64,000 bases of DNA from Streptomyces sp. NBC_00335 (lineage in GTDB: Bacteria > Actinomycetota > Actinomycetes > Streptomycetales > Streptomycetaceae). The DNA is taken from positions 7,555,501 to 7,619,500 of the forward strand of contig NZ_CP108006.1 of the NCBI RefSeq assembly GCF_036127095.1, read 5' to 3'. The translations under genes and the position numbers were made by a program. The notes under the pieces are model-generated. The model saw nothing but the letters and a program-made list of their open reading frames with translations. It did no database searches and had not been told where the DNA came from. Shown here piece after piece: positions 17,103 to 25,613 of the stretch (position 1 is its first letter; each line of letters starts with the position of its first letter).

Positions 17103-18110
17103 GTGACGGATGTGACCGCCGCCCGGGGCGACCGGCTCGATCCCTCCGCCCGTCCCTACGCCGACGCGCTGGCCTCCCTCTTCCCCGACCTCGGGGGGCG
17201 CGTCACCGACGCAGACGAGGCCCGCCGGATCCTCGCCGCCGTGCCCGCCACGGCCCGGCCGGCCGTCGTGGGGGCCGTGGAGGACCGGGAGGTCCCCGGG
17301 CCGGCCGGGGCGCCGCCGGTCCCCGTACGCGTCTACTACCCCGACCCGGAGCGGTGGCCGGGCCCCCGGCCGACCGTGGTGTTCTGCCACGGCGGCGGCT
17401 GGGTCCTGGGTGACCTCGACCGCTACGACGCCACCGCACGGGCGCTCTGCCGGGCCTCCGGCGCCGTCCTGGTCTCCGTGGACTACCGGCGGGCGCCCGA
17501 GGCCCGCTTCCCCGCCGCCGTCCACGACGCGTACGCCGCCCTGTGCTGGGCGGGCGCGCACATCGAGGAACTCGGCGGGGACCGGGCCGCCCTGGTGGTG
17601 GCCGGGGACAGCGCCGGCGGGAACCTCGCCGCAGCCTCCTCGCTGCTGGCCCGTGAGCGCGGGGGCCCCGCCGTCGCGCTCCAGGTGCTGATCTACCCGT
17701 GCCTGGACGCCGCCCAGGACGCCGGGTCCTACCGGAGCAACGCGGAGGGGTACTTCCTGACCTCGGCGCACCTGCGCTGGTTCTGGGAGCAGTACCTGGG
17801 CCCCGGCGGCGACGGCGGCCATCCGCTGGCCTCCCCGCTCGTCGCCGACCCGAGGGGGCTGCCGCCCGCGTACGTGGTGGTCGCCGGCTGCGATCCGCTG
17901 CGGGACGAGGGGGAGGCCTACCACCACCGGCTGCTCGGCGCCGGGGTCCGTTCGGCCCTTGACTCCCACCCCGGAATGTTCCACGGGTTCCTCGCACTGG
18001 CCGGAGTGCTCCCCGAGGCGGGCCAGGCCTTGGCGCGGCTGGGCGAAGTCATCGACTCCACGCATAAGAACGGGAAGACTTCCGGTGAAACCGGGGGTGA
18101 CGCAGGATAA
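17103..18110 (+). CDS. Alpha/beta hydrolase, HSL (GDSAG) esterase family
   Basis: A 335-residue cytosolic esterase/lipase. The oxyanion-hole motif HGGGW and the nucleophile motif GDSAGG are present, and a C-terminal acid/His pair sits in the region VAGCDPLRDEGE through HPGMFHGF. It lacks a signal peptide. GTG start at 17103, just 12 bp after the LLM oxidoreductase. Co-transcription suggests it hydrolyses an ester made by, or fed to, that enzyme. Confidence 0.92.
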   Translation: MTDVTAARGDRLDPSARPYADALASLFPDLGGRVTDADEARRILAAVPATARPAVVGAVEDREVPGPAGAPPVPVRVYYPDPERWPGPRPTVVFCHGGGWVLGDLDRYDATARALCRASGAVLVSVDYRRAPEARFPAAVHDAYAALCWAGAHIEELGGDRAALVVAGDSAGGNLAAASSLLARERGGPAVALQVLIYPCLDAAQDAGSYRSNAEGYFLTSAHLRWFWEQYLGPGGDGGHPLASPLVADPRGLPPAYVVVAGCDPLRDEGEAYHHRLLGAGVRSALDSHPGMFHGFLALAGVLPEAGQALARLGEVIDSTHKNGKTSGETGGDAG

Positions 18111-18126
18111 TTTCCCGGATCTCCTC

Positions 18127-18166
18127 TTGAGAAGGAGAGCCTCACCCGCTTACGCTGTGCCGACGT
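18127..18166 (+). promoter_or_regulatory. Predicted promoter of the DUF6421 operon, with motif shared elsewhere in the window
   Basis: TTGAGA (18127-18132) and TACGCT (18151-18156), with an 18-bp spacer, fit a vegetative sigma promoter. The -10 lies inside GCTTACGCTGTGCCGACGT (18148-18166). This 19-mer recurs with one mismatch at 54001-54019 and in shorter form at 53245. A small inverted repeat, TCTCCT/AGGAGA (18120-18138), flanks the -35. Confidence 0.5.
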
Positions 18167-18191
18167 GAGGTTCTCCTGTGGAGGAAGTGAC

Positions 18192-19607
18192 ATGACGGAA
18201 ACTCTTGTGCCGGGCATCGGCGGTGCCGTGACGACCGCTGGTGTACGGGTGGTCGACCACCCGGCATGGCCCGAGCTCAAGGCCGCCGTGGAGGAGATCC
18301 GGCCCTGGCAGTCGGCCGACGGCTCCATCGACTTCGAGCGCGAGGGGTCGCACATCCGCGCAGCCGCCCCGGCCGCGGTCGAGCGCGTGATCGAGGGCAT
18401 CGAGGCGCTGTCGCCGCTGCTCCCGCACGGCGCCGCGTACCACCGCGCCCTCATCGGCGACCTGCGCAAGTGGGCCGACGGCGGCTTCGGCGTACCGGAC
18501 TTCCTCGACTCCCTGCTGGCCTTCGCCCCGGCCGCCGAGCGCGCCGACGGGCTCCAGCACCTCGTGGTCTTCCCGATGTACACGCAGAACGGCAACCCGG
18601 ACCGCAACCTCGAAGCCGTCGTGCTGAAGATGGTGTGGCCCGAATGGCTCTCCGAGCTGGAGCGCACCCGGTACGACAACCCGCTCTTCCTCGGCATCAC
18701 CTTCGAGGACTTCACCCCGGGCTACGACACGCACTCCGCCGTGCTCTTCCCGGAGACCATCGCGGTGCGCGAGGCCCCCGAGCGCTTCACCTGGGGCGGC
18801 ATCTTCTGCGACCGCGAGGCCGCCCGCTACCGCAAGGTCACCGAGGCCGCCGTCGACATCCTGGGCATCGAGCTGCCCGAGGACATCGCCCGGATGGTCG
18901 AGGACCAGGAGCGCTGCGAGAAGGCCTTCGTCCTGTGGGACATGGTCCACGACCGCACCCACAGCCACGGCGACCTGCCGTTCGACCCCTTCATGATCAA
19001 GCAGCGCCAGCCGTTCTGGATGTACGGCCTGGAAGAGCTGCGCTGCGACCTCACCGCCTTCAAGGAGGCCGTGAAGCTGGAGTCCGAGGGCAACGAGCAC
19101 GGCCGTGACGTGCAGTACGCCGTCCTGTTCGACCGGATGTTCCGCTTCCCGGTGTCCGGCGACCGCAACCGCAACTACGACGGCCTCGGCGGCCAGCTCC
19201 TCTTCGCGTACCTCCACAAGCACGACGTCGTGCGCTGGACGGACAACAAGCTGAAGATCGACTGGATGCGCGCCCCGCAGGTCACCAACCAGCTGTGCGC
19301 CGAGATCGAGGACCTCTACCGGGCCGGCATCGACCGCCCGAAGCTCGTCCACTGGTTCAAGGCGTACGAGCTGGTCGCGGAGTACCTCGCCCCCCACCCG
19401 GGATCCAAGTGGGCCAAGGGCCCCGACGCCCTGGACCTGACGCAGCCGCCCCGCAAGCTCGTGGACGACGTGCTTCCGGACGAGTTTCCGCTGAGCATGT
19501 TCTATGAGGCCCTGGCCAAGAAGCTCAAGGGCGTGATCGCCTCGACCAAGGGCATCACGGCAGGGAACGCCGCGGACCGCGAGACCGCCGCGCGGGTCGC
19601 CGCGTGA
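18192..19607 (+). CDS. DUF6421 family protein
   Basis: A 471-residue soluble protein matching a Streptomyces family of unknown function (DUF6421). No transmembrane segment or known catalytic motif is seen. Conserved-looking charged blocks include HDRTHSHGDLPFDPF and GGQLLFAYLHKHDVVRW, where clustered His/Asp could bind metal. The ATG at 18192 follows GGAGGAAG. It heads a tight three-gene operon with an SDR (26 bp gap) and a threonine-aldolase-like enzyme, so it probably acts in the same pathway. The function is not known. Confidence 0.85.
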   Translation: MTETLVPGIGGAVTTAGVRVVDHPAWPELKAAVEEIRPWQSADGSIDFEREGSHIRAAAPAAVERVIEGIEALSPLLPHGAAYHRALIGDLRKWADGGFGVPDFLDSLLAFAPAAERADGLQHLVVFPMYTQNGNPDRNLEAVVLKMVWPEWLSELERTRYDNPLFLGITFEDFTPGYDTHSAVLFPETIAVREAPERFTWGGIFCDREAARYRKVTEAAVDILGIELPEDIARMVEDQERCEKAFVLWDMVHDRTHSHGDLPFDPFMIKQRQPFWMYGLEELRCDLTAFKEAVKLESEGNEHGRDVQYAVLFDRMFRFPVSGDRNRNYDGLGGQLLFAYLHKHDVVRWTDNKLKIDWMRAPQVTNQLCAEIEDLYRAGIDRPKLVHWFKAYELVAEYLAPHPGSKWAKGPDALDLTQPPRKLVDDVLPDEFPLSMFYEALAKKLKGVIASTKGITAGNAADRETAARVAA

Positions 19608-19633
19608 GCACTCGCCCACAGGAGGCTGCACAG

Positions 19634-20395
19634 ATGAACGGCTCCGGTAACGGGAACGGGAAGCTCCACGGGGCGGTAGTGGCGGTGGCGGGGGCCGGCG
19701 GGCCCGCCGGCCGCGCCACCCTGCTCCGCCTCGCCGAGGCGGGCGCCATCGTCGTCGCCTCCGACGCCGACGCGGCCCGGCTCGCCGAGGCCGTGGACGC
19801 CGCGCGCTACGCCCACGGCGGTGCCACGATCACCGGCGACACCGTCGACCTGCTCGACCTGGACGCCACCAAGGCCTGGGCCGAGCAGACCGAGAAGGAA
19901 TTCGGCCGCATCGACGGCCTGGTCCACCTCGTCGGCGGCTGGCGCGGCAGCACCACCTTCACGGACGCGGACCTCGCGGACTGGGCCTTTCTGGAGAAGC
20001 TCCTCATCCGCACCGTCCAGACCACTTCCCTCGCCTTCCACGACGGGCTGCTGCGCAGCGACCGCGGCCGCTACGTCCTGGTCAGCCAGTCCGGTGCGCA
20101 CAAGCCGGTCGCCAACAACGCCGCGTACAACGCGGGCAAGGCGGCGGCCGAGGCCTGGACCCTCGCGATGGCGGATTCCTTCCGCAAGGCGGGTGGCGAG
20201 GACGGTCCGGGCGCCGCGGCTGCGATCCTGGTGATCAAGGCATTGGTGCACGACGCGATGCGCGCGGAGCGTCCCACTGCGAAGTTCGCGGGCTTCACCG
20301 ACGTCAAGGAGCTGGCCGAGGCCATCGCCGGCGTCTGGGAGCGGCCCGCCACCGATGTGAACGGACAGCGCCTGTGGCTCACCCCCCAACCGTGA
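19634..20395 (+). CDS. SDR family oxidoreductase
   Basis: A 253-residue short-chain dehydrogenase. The cofactor loop is GAGGPAGRATL, a variant of TGxxxGxG. The catalytic YxxxK is Tyr165/Lys169 in YNAGKAAAEAW, with a preceding Ser in LVSQSGAHKP. AGGAGG lies upstream of the ATG at 19634. The stop codon overlaps the GTG of the next gene (GTGA), indicating translational coupling. With the DUF6421 protein and the PLP enzyme it forms an uncharacterised metabolic unit. Confidence 0.92.
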   Translation: MNGSGNGNGKLHGAVVAVAGAGGPAGRATLLRLAEAGAIVVASDADAARLAEAVDAARYAHGGATITGDTVDLLDLDATKAWAEQTEKEFGRIDGLVHLVGGWRGSTTFTDADLADWAFLEKLLIRTVQTTSLAFHDGLLRSDRGRYVLVSQSGAHKPVANNAAYNAGKAAAEAWTLAMADSFRKAGGEDGPGAAAAILVIKALVHDAMRAERPTAKFAGFTDVKELAEAIAGVWERPATDVNGQRLWLTPQP

Positions 20396-21495
20396 AGACC
20401 GGTGCCGTGAAGACCGCGATACGCAAGTCGGCGGCCAAGACCGACGCCCGCCGCCACCACGACCCGGCGGTGCGCGGCTTCGCGAGCGACAACTACGCCG
20501 GGATCCACCCGGAGATCCTTGCGGCCATCGCGCTCGCCAACGGGGGCCATCAGGTCTCCTACGGCGACGACGAGTACACGGAGAACCTCCAGCAGGTCTT
20601 CCGCGGCCACTTCGGCCCGCACGCCGAGGCCTACCCGGTCTTCAACGGCACCGGCGCCAACGTGACCGCCCTGCAGGCGCTCACCGACCGCTGGGGTGCG
20701 GTGATCTGCGCCGAGTCGGCGCACATCAACGTCGACGAGGGCGGTGCGCCCGAGCGGATGGCGGGCCTCAAGCTGCTCACCGTCCCCACGCCGGACGGCA
20801 AGCTCACCCCCGAGCTCATCGACCGGCAGGCCTGGGGCTGGGAGGACGAGCACCGGGCGATGCCGCAGGTCGTGTCGATCACCCAGAACACCGAGCTCGG
20901 CACGGTCTACACCGTGGACGAGGTCCGTGCCATCTGCGAGCACGCGCACGCCAAGGGGATGAAGGTCCACCTCGACGGTGCCCGGATCGCCAACGCCGCG
21001 GCTTCGCTCGACGTGCCGATGCGCAGCTTCACGAACGCGGTCGGCGTGGACGTGCTGTCCTACGGCGGCACCAAGAACGGGATGATGGCCGGCGAGGCCG
21101 TCGTCGTGCTGAACCCGGACTCGGTCCGGCAGATGAAGCACATCCGCAAGATGTCGATGCAGCTTGCCTCCAAGATGCGCTTCGTGTCGGTGCAGCTCGA
21201 AGCGCTCCTCACGAAGGACCTGTGGCTGCGCAACGCCCGCCACGCCAACGCGATGGCGCAGCGGCTGGCGGCCGGGGTGCGCGAGACCGACGGGGTGGAG
21301 ATCCTCTACCCGGTGCAGGCGAACGCGGTGTTCGCGCGGCTCCCGCACGAGGTCACGCGCCGCCTCCAGGAGCGTTACCGCTTCTACTTCTGGGACGAGA
21401 TCGCGGGCGACGTCCGGTGGATGTGCAGCTACGACACCCAGGAAGAGGACGTGGACGGCTTCCTCCAGGCCCTCAAGGAAGAGCTCGCACGGTAG
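20392..21495 (+). CDS. Threonine aldolase-like PLP enzyme (beta-eliminating lyase family)
   Basis: A 367-residue fold-type I PLP enzyme related to low-specificity L-threonine aldolase (LtaE). The N-terminal block RGFASDNYAGIHPEIL, KVHLDGARIANAA (Asp contacting the PLP nitrogen) and LSYGGTKNGMM (Schiff-base Lys228) are all present. It would split beta-hydroxy amino acids into glycine and an aldehyde. The GTG at 20392 was chosen because GTGA overlaps the SDR stop; GTG at 20374 is also open. An aldehyde product could be substrate for the upstream SDR, which is an inference. Confidence 0.9.
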   Translation: MKTGAVKTAIRKSAAKTDARRHHDPAVRGFASDNYAGIHPEILAAIALANGGHQVSYGDDEYTENLQQVFRGHFGPHAEAYPVFNGTGANVTALQALTDRWGAVICAESAHINVDEGGAPERMAGLKLLTVPTPDGKLTPELIDRQAWGWEDEHRAMPQVVSITQNTELGTVYTVDEVRAICEHAHAKGMKVHLDGARIANAAASLDVPMRSFTNAVGVDVLSYGGTKNGMMAGEAVVVLNPDSVRQMKHIRKMSMQLASKMRFVSVQLEALLTKDLWLRNARHANAMAQRLAAGVRETDGVEILYPVQANAVFARLPHEVTRRLQERYRFYFWDEIAGDVRWMCSYDTQEEDVDGFLQALKEELAR

Positions 21496-21512
21496 TGGCA
21501 TAAATTCATAGG

Positions 21513-21530
21513 CATGCAGTCGAATGCATG
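21513..21530 (+). repeat. CATGCA/TGCATG inverted repeat before the transglutaminase-like gene
   Basis: CATGCA-gtcgaa-TGCATG has perfect 6-bp arms, directly upstream of the larger start-codon hairpin. It contains an in-frame ATG at 21514 that could also initiate translation. Confidence 0.55.
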
Positions 21531-21533
21531 GGT

Positions 21534-21567
21534 ATGCTCCTGGATCATGGAACTGATCCAGGAGCAT
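21534..21567 (+). promoter_or_regulatory. 14-bp perfect hairpin spanning the start codon of the transglutaminase-like gene
   Basis: ATGCTCCTGGATCA (21534-21547) and TGATCCAGGAGCAT (21554-21567) pair perfectly over 14 bp with a 6-nt loop, TGGAAC. The A of the presumed ATG (21547) closes the left arm and codons 3-7 form the right arm. In mRNA this would bury the translation start. As DNA it could be a 34-bp operator. Either way it is an unusual initiation region without a Shine-Dalgarno sequence. Confidence 0.7.
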
Positions 21568-22146
21568 TCCGACGTTGCCGCCTATCTGGCGGCCGATGAA
21601 GCGGTCGACCACGGCCATCCACTGGTCGAAGAGACCGCCGACGCGCTGTGGACGGCCACGGGCGACGCATATTCATACGCCAAGGCGGCCTTCGAGTTCG
21701 TCCGTGACACCATCCCGCACTCCGCCGACTCCGGGGACGACCGCGTCTCCTGGCGAGCCTCCGACGTCCTGGAGACGCGCAACGGGATCTGCTACGCCAA
21801 GTCCCACGCGCTGACCGCCCTGCTGCGCAACCGGGGAATCCCGGCCGGCCTCTGCTACCAGCTCCTCGGCGACGGCGACGGATCGAACCTCGCCCTCCAC
21901 GGCCTCGTCGCGCTGCGCCTGCCCGGCGGCGAGGGCTGGGCCCGGGTGGACCCGCGGGGCAACAAGCCCGGTGTGGATGCCCAGTTCACCCTCGACCGCG
22001 AACAACTGGCCTTCCCGGTCCGTCCTGAACTCGGCGAGATCGACTACCCGGGGGTGTACGCGGCACCCCGCCCGGCCCCGCTCAACGCGCTCCAGGAGTC
22101 CGCGGACCGGACGCAGTTGTGGCGGAACCTGCCGACGGCGCTGTAG
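21547..22146 (+). CDS. Transglutaminase-like domain protein
   Basis: A 199-residue protein with a transglutaminase-like papain fold. The Cys nucleophile is in RNGICYAKSHALTALLRNRGIPA (near residue 84), followed by LHGLVALRL and WARVDPRGNK, which carry the His and Asp positions. Family members hydrolyse amide bonds or act as structural proteins. The start MELIQEHS at 21547 fits family N-termini; an upstream in-frame ATG at 21514 would add 11 residues. The last 65 bp overlap the convergent MFS gene. Confidence 0.88.
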   Translation: MELIQEHSDVAAYLAADEAVDHGHPLVEETADALWTATGDAYSYAKAAFEFVRDTIPHSADSGDDRVSWRASDVLETRNGICYAKSHALTALLRNRGIPAGLCYQLLGDGDGSNLALHGLVALRLPGGEGWARVDPRGNKPGVDAQFTLDREQLAFPVRPELGEIDYPGVYAAPRPAPLNALQESADRTQLWRNLPTAL

Positions 22147-23344
22147 CCGCCGGGGCGGCGGCGCCGTCCGTCTTCCGTAGGCGGCCGCGCGCCGTCACCA
22201 CGGTGTGCAGCAGGGCGGCGGCCAGTTGCAGGACCGCGATCGCGAGCACCAGGATCCAGGGCGGTACGTCGGCGGCGAGCCCCACGAGGGCGGCGCCCGT
22301 GGACGCGGCCGTCACCTTCAGTCCGGCGCCGAGCGTGAACACCTGGGTCCGCGTCCCGTCGGGCGCGAACTCCGAGCGGATCCGCAGGGTGGCCGTCAGC
22401 AGCGGCCCGTCGCACACCCCGGCCGCGGCGAACGCCACGGCCGCGAGCGGGAGGGACGGGGTGAACGCGGCCACCGTCAGTGCCACCCCGGTCGCCGCCA
22501 TGGCCCAGCAGGCGAGCCGGCCCGAGGGCACGGTCGTGATCCTGCCCAGCGTCAGGGAGCCGGTCAGGGCGCCCAAGGCGAAGGCGGTCATCAGTACGCC
22601 GCCGCCACCCGGGCTGCCGAGCGAGGTGGCCAGGAGGACCGAGGTGACGGTGAGCGCCCCGAGGCCGAGGAAGGCCAGGGTCGTGGCCGAGGTGATGGCC
22701 CGCAGCTGCCGGATCCGCCACAGGGCGGCCAGCCCGGCGCCCATCCCGACCCGGGGTGCGCCGGGGCCGGGGTCCGGGCTTCCGTGCGGGCTCCCGTACG
22801 GAAGGGTCGCCGCCAGCGCCGCCGCCAGCGCGCCCGACGCGGCCAGGAGCGCCATCGCGGGCCCGGCCGAGCCGAAGGCCGCGACGAGGCTCACGGCCGC
22901 CGGGGCGGTCACCGCCGCGCCGTTGTAGGTCGAGGCGTCCCAGCCGTACGCCCGGTCGCGCGCGGGGCCGGCCGGAACCAGTCCCGCCACCAGGCTCGAC
23001 AGCCCGCCCGTCACCATCGGCCCGCAGGAGCCGCCGAGCACCGCCACCGCGAGCACCACCGGGGTCGGAGCCCGCCCGAGCAGCAACGCCAGGGCCGCCA
23101 CGGCCGCGGTGAATCCCGCCAGAGCGCCCACGTGGAAGAGGCGGGGCCGGCGCGACCTGGCCGCGGCGGCGCCCGCGAGCGGAGCCGCGAGCACGTGCGG
23201 GGCCAGCCAAGCCGTCAGTACGAACGCGCCGTGTGCGGCGCTCCCGGTGCGCTGGAGGGCGAGCAGCACGACGGCCATGCCCATGCCCTCGGAGGCGAAG
23301 CGCGCCGCCAGTGCGGCGGCCAAGTACCGTCCGAGCCCCGGCAT
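22082..23344 (-). CDS. MFS transporter
   Basis: A 420-residue major facilitator with about 12 hydrophobic helices. A basic loop (AARSRRPRLF) lies between helices 2 and 3, in the position of the MFS signature. The C-terminus is an Ala/Thr/Pro-rich hydrophilic tail. The ATG at 23344 begins MPGLGRYLAAALAARFASEGMGM. The 3' end overlaps the convergent transglutaminase-like gene by 65 bp. The substrate is unknown. Confidence 0.9.
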   Translation of the reverse strand: MPGLGRYLAAALAARFASEGMGMAVVLLALQRTGSAAHGAFVLTAWLAPHVLAAPLAGAAAARSRRPRLFHVGALAGFTAAVAALALLLGRAPTPVVLAVAVLGGSCGPMVTGGLSSLVAGLVPAGPARDRAYGWDASTYNGAAVTAPAAVSLVAAFGSAGPAMALLAASGALAAALAATLPYGSPHGSPDPGPGAPRVGMGAGLAALWRIRQLRAITSATTLAFLGLGALTVTSVLLATSLGSPGGGGVLMTAFALGALTGSLTLGRITTVPSGRLACWAMAATGVALTVAAFTPSLPLAAVAFAAAGVCDGPLLTATLRIRSEFAPDGTRTQVFTLGAGLKVTAASTGAALVGLAADVPPWILVLAIAVLQLAAALLHTVVTARGRLRKTDGAAAPAATAPSAGSATTASGPRTPGAR

Positions 23345-23565
23345 CCCGGCCCCTTTCGCCGGATGACGTGGCAGAGGGGTGTGAGGCTACGCCATACCGG
23401 TGTAGGGCGAAAGGATCGCGATTTTCGGGCAATAGGAAACTTTCCTGTCTGACATCGTTGTCAGCCTGGCATGCGCATGCGTATCTTCGGCCGCACGGAT
23501 CCCCCCACGGACCCTCCTCAGGAGCACTCACCTCCGATCTCCGACCTCCGACCGGAAGGCGCTTC

Positions 23566-24774
23566 ATGCGTTACGGAGTCCCCGCCGGGCTGCTCGCAGC
23601 GGCCCTCGGCCTGGTCGCGGCGCTGACCCTCGCCCCCACCTCCGCCGCCGTCACCCCCCACACCCCCGTCACCCCCGCCGCCCCCACGGCCTTCGCCCAC
23701 CCCGGAGTCCTGAACAGCCGCGCCCAGCTGGACTTCGTACGCACCAAGGTGCAGGCCGGGCAGCAGCCCTGGAAGGCGGCGTTCGACGCCATGCTCGCGA
23801 GCCGGTACGGCTCGCTGTCGCGGACGCCCAAGCCGCGCGAGATCGTCGAATGCGGCTCCTACTCCAACCCCAACCTCGGCTGTACCGACGAGCGGGAGGA
23901 CGCCATAGCCGCGTACACCGACGCGCTCGCCTGGTACGTCACCGGCGACGCCCGGTACGCGAAGAAGTCGATCGAGCTGATGGACGCGTGGTCCGCCCGG
24001 ATCAAGGACCACACCAACAGCAACGCCCCCCTGCAGAGCGGCTGGGCGGGCTCCACCTGGCCGCGCGCCGCCGAGATCGTCAAGCACACCTACACCGGCG
24101 GCTGGCCGAACCAGGGGCGCTTCGCCACGATGCTGCGCGAGGTCTACCTGCCCGAGGTGATCGGCGGGAAGCCGAACAGCAACGGCAACTGGGAACTGAT
24201 CATGATGGACGCCGCCGTCGGCATCTCCGTCCACCTCGACGACCGCGCGAGCTACGACAAGGCGATGGCGATCTACCTCGGCCGGGTGCCCGCCTACTTC
24301 TACCTGGCCTCCGACGGGCCGCAGCCGAAGTACCCGCCGCGCTCCACCATCGACACCAGGAGCGAGCTGATCGGCTACTGGCACGGCCAGAGCACCTTCG
24401 TCGACGGTCTGGCGCAGGAGACCTGCCGGGACTTCGGCCACACCGGCATGGGCATCGCGGCGACCATGCACGTGGCCGAGACCTCGCGCATCCAAGGGCG
24501 CGACCTGTACCCGGAGTTCAAGGACCGGTTCCGGCACGCGCTGGGCTTCCACGCCACGTACGAACTGGGTGGGGCCGTGCCCTCCTGGCTGTGCGGCGGG
24601 AGCCTGGCCAAGGGCCTGGGCCCGGCGACCGAGGTCGGCTACAACGCCCTGCACACCCGGCTCGGCGTCACGATGGAGAACACCCGCAGGCTCACCGAGG
24701 GCCGCCGCCCGGCGGGAACCGAGAACCACTTCGAGGCGTGGGAGACGCTGACCCACGCCCAGAACCCGAACTGA
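23566..24774 (+). CDS. Secreted alginate lyase family protein
   Basis: A 402-residue exported protein. The signal peptide is MRYGVPAGLLAAALGLVAALT..., with likely cleavage after TSAA or TAFA. The (alpha/alpha) toroid of the alginate-lyase (PL5-like) superfamily is marked by NSNGNWELIMMDAAVGISVHLDD, YWHGQSTF and QETCRDFGHTGMG, where Asn, His and Tyr residues act in polyuronate beta-elimination. The ATG at 23566 has GGAAGG upstream. A very strong terminator follows. It probably degrades an extracellular uronic-acid polysaccharide. Confidence 0.9.
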   Translation: MRYGVPAGLLAAALGLVAALTLAPTSAAVTPHTPVTPAAPTAFAHPGVLNSRAQLDFVRTKVQAGQQPWKAAFDAMLASRYGSLSRTPKPREIVECGSYSNPNLGCTDEREDAIAAYTDALAWYVTGDARYAKKSIELMDAWSARIKDHTNSNAPLQSGWAGSTWPRAAEIVKHTYTGGWPNQGRFATMLREVYLPEVIGGKPNSNGNWELIMMDAAVGISVHLDDRASYDKAMAIYLGRVPAYFYLASDGPQPKYPPRSTIDTRSELIGYWHGQSTFVDGLAQETCRDFGHTGMGIAATMHVAETSRIQGRDLYPEFKDRFRHALGFHATYELGGAVPSWLCGGSLAKGLGPATEVGYNALHTRLGVTMENTRRLTEGRRPAGTENHFEAWETLTHAQNPN

Positions 24775-24779
24775 CCGAA

Positions 24780-24838
24780 CCCCTGACGACGGACTGCGGC
24801 CCCGCCCGATGGGCGGGGCCGCAGTCCGTCGTCAGGGG
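24780..24838. terminator. 28-bp perfect-stem bidirectional terminator
   Basis: Positions 24780-24807 and 24811-24838 are exact reverse complements with only GAT as loop. The hairpin sits between the convergent alginate-lyase-like and acyltransferase genes, 5 bp after one stop and 6 bp from the other. No U-tract follows. The stem length is well above the 7-15 bp seen at other terminators in this window. Confidence 0.9.
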
Positions 24839-24844
24839 CAGGCC

Positions 24845-25567
24845 TCAGCCGGCTTCCTTGACCTGCTCCGGGGTCGGCGCGGTGCCGCCGAGGTGGGCCG
24901 GCAGCCACCAGGAGTCCTCGGCGCCCTTGGGCTTGGCCGGGTAGGCGGCCTGGGCGGCGTCCAGCAGCTCCTGCACCCGTCCGCGCAGCCGGCGGGTGAT
25001 GGCCCCGGCGTACTGGTCGGCGGGAGCCTCCAGCGGCTCGCCCACCCGCATCGTCACGGGGATGTGGCTGCGCTTGAGGTCCTTGGGGCGGCCCTTGGTC
25101 CACATCCGCTGCGTGCCCCACAGCGCCACCGGGATCAGCGGGACGCCGGCTTCCTGGGCCATGCGCGCCGCACCGGACTTGAAGCTCTTGAGCGTGAAGG
25201 ACTGGGAGATCGTCGCTTCCGGGAACACGCCGATGATCTCGCCCGAGCGCAGGGAGTCGAGCGCGTGCTGGTAGGCCGTCTCGCCCTGGGCGCGGTCCAC
25301 CGGGATGTGCTTCATCGCGCGCATCAGCGGACCGGACACCTTGTGCCGGAAGACCGATTCCTTCGCCATGAAGCGGACGAGCCGCTTCTGCGGGCGCGCG
25401 GTCAGCCCGGCGAAGATGAAGTCGAGGTAGCCGATGTGGTTCGACACCAGAACCGCCCCGCCCTTGCGCGGGATGTTCTCGGTGCCCTTCATGTCGATGC
25501 GGACGTCGAGCGCACGGAAGAGGGTGTGTGCGGCGCCGATTACCGGGGGGTAGACGAACTCAGCCAT
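24845..25567 (-). CDS. 1-acyl-sn-glycerol-3-phosphate acyltransferase (PlsC family)
   Basis: A 240-residue acyltransferase for phospholipid synthesis at the membrane face. The catalytic HX4D is NHIGYLD (His44, Asp49). FPEATIS, a variant of the FPEGTRS substrate-binding motif with Ala for Gly and Ile for Arg, lies near residue 117. The ATG at 25567 has only a weak ribosome site. A palindromic TACG/CGTA promoter element lies upstream at 25614-25631. Confidence 0.92.
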   Translation of the reverse strand: MAEFVYPPVIGAAHTLFRALDVRIDMKGTENIPRKGGAVLVSNHIGYLDFIFAGLTARPQKRLVRFMAKESVFRHKVSGPLMRAMKHIPVDRAQGETAYQHALDSLRSGEIIGVFPEATISQSFTLKSFKSGAARMAQEAGVPLIPVALWGTQRMWTKGRPKDLKRSHIPVTMRVGEPLEAPADQYAGAITRRLRGRVQELLDAAQAAYPAKPKGAEDSWWLPAHLGGTAPTPEQVKEAG

Positions 25568-25613
25568 GTGGGGAGGCCCCGCTTTCTGCCTGGAGGTGCT
25601 CCCGGCCGGAAGT

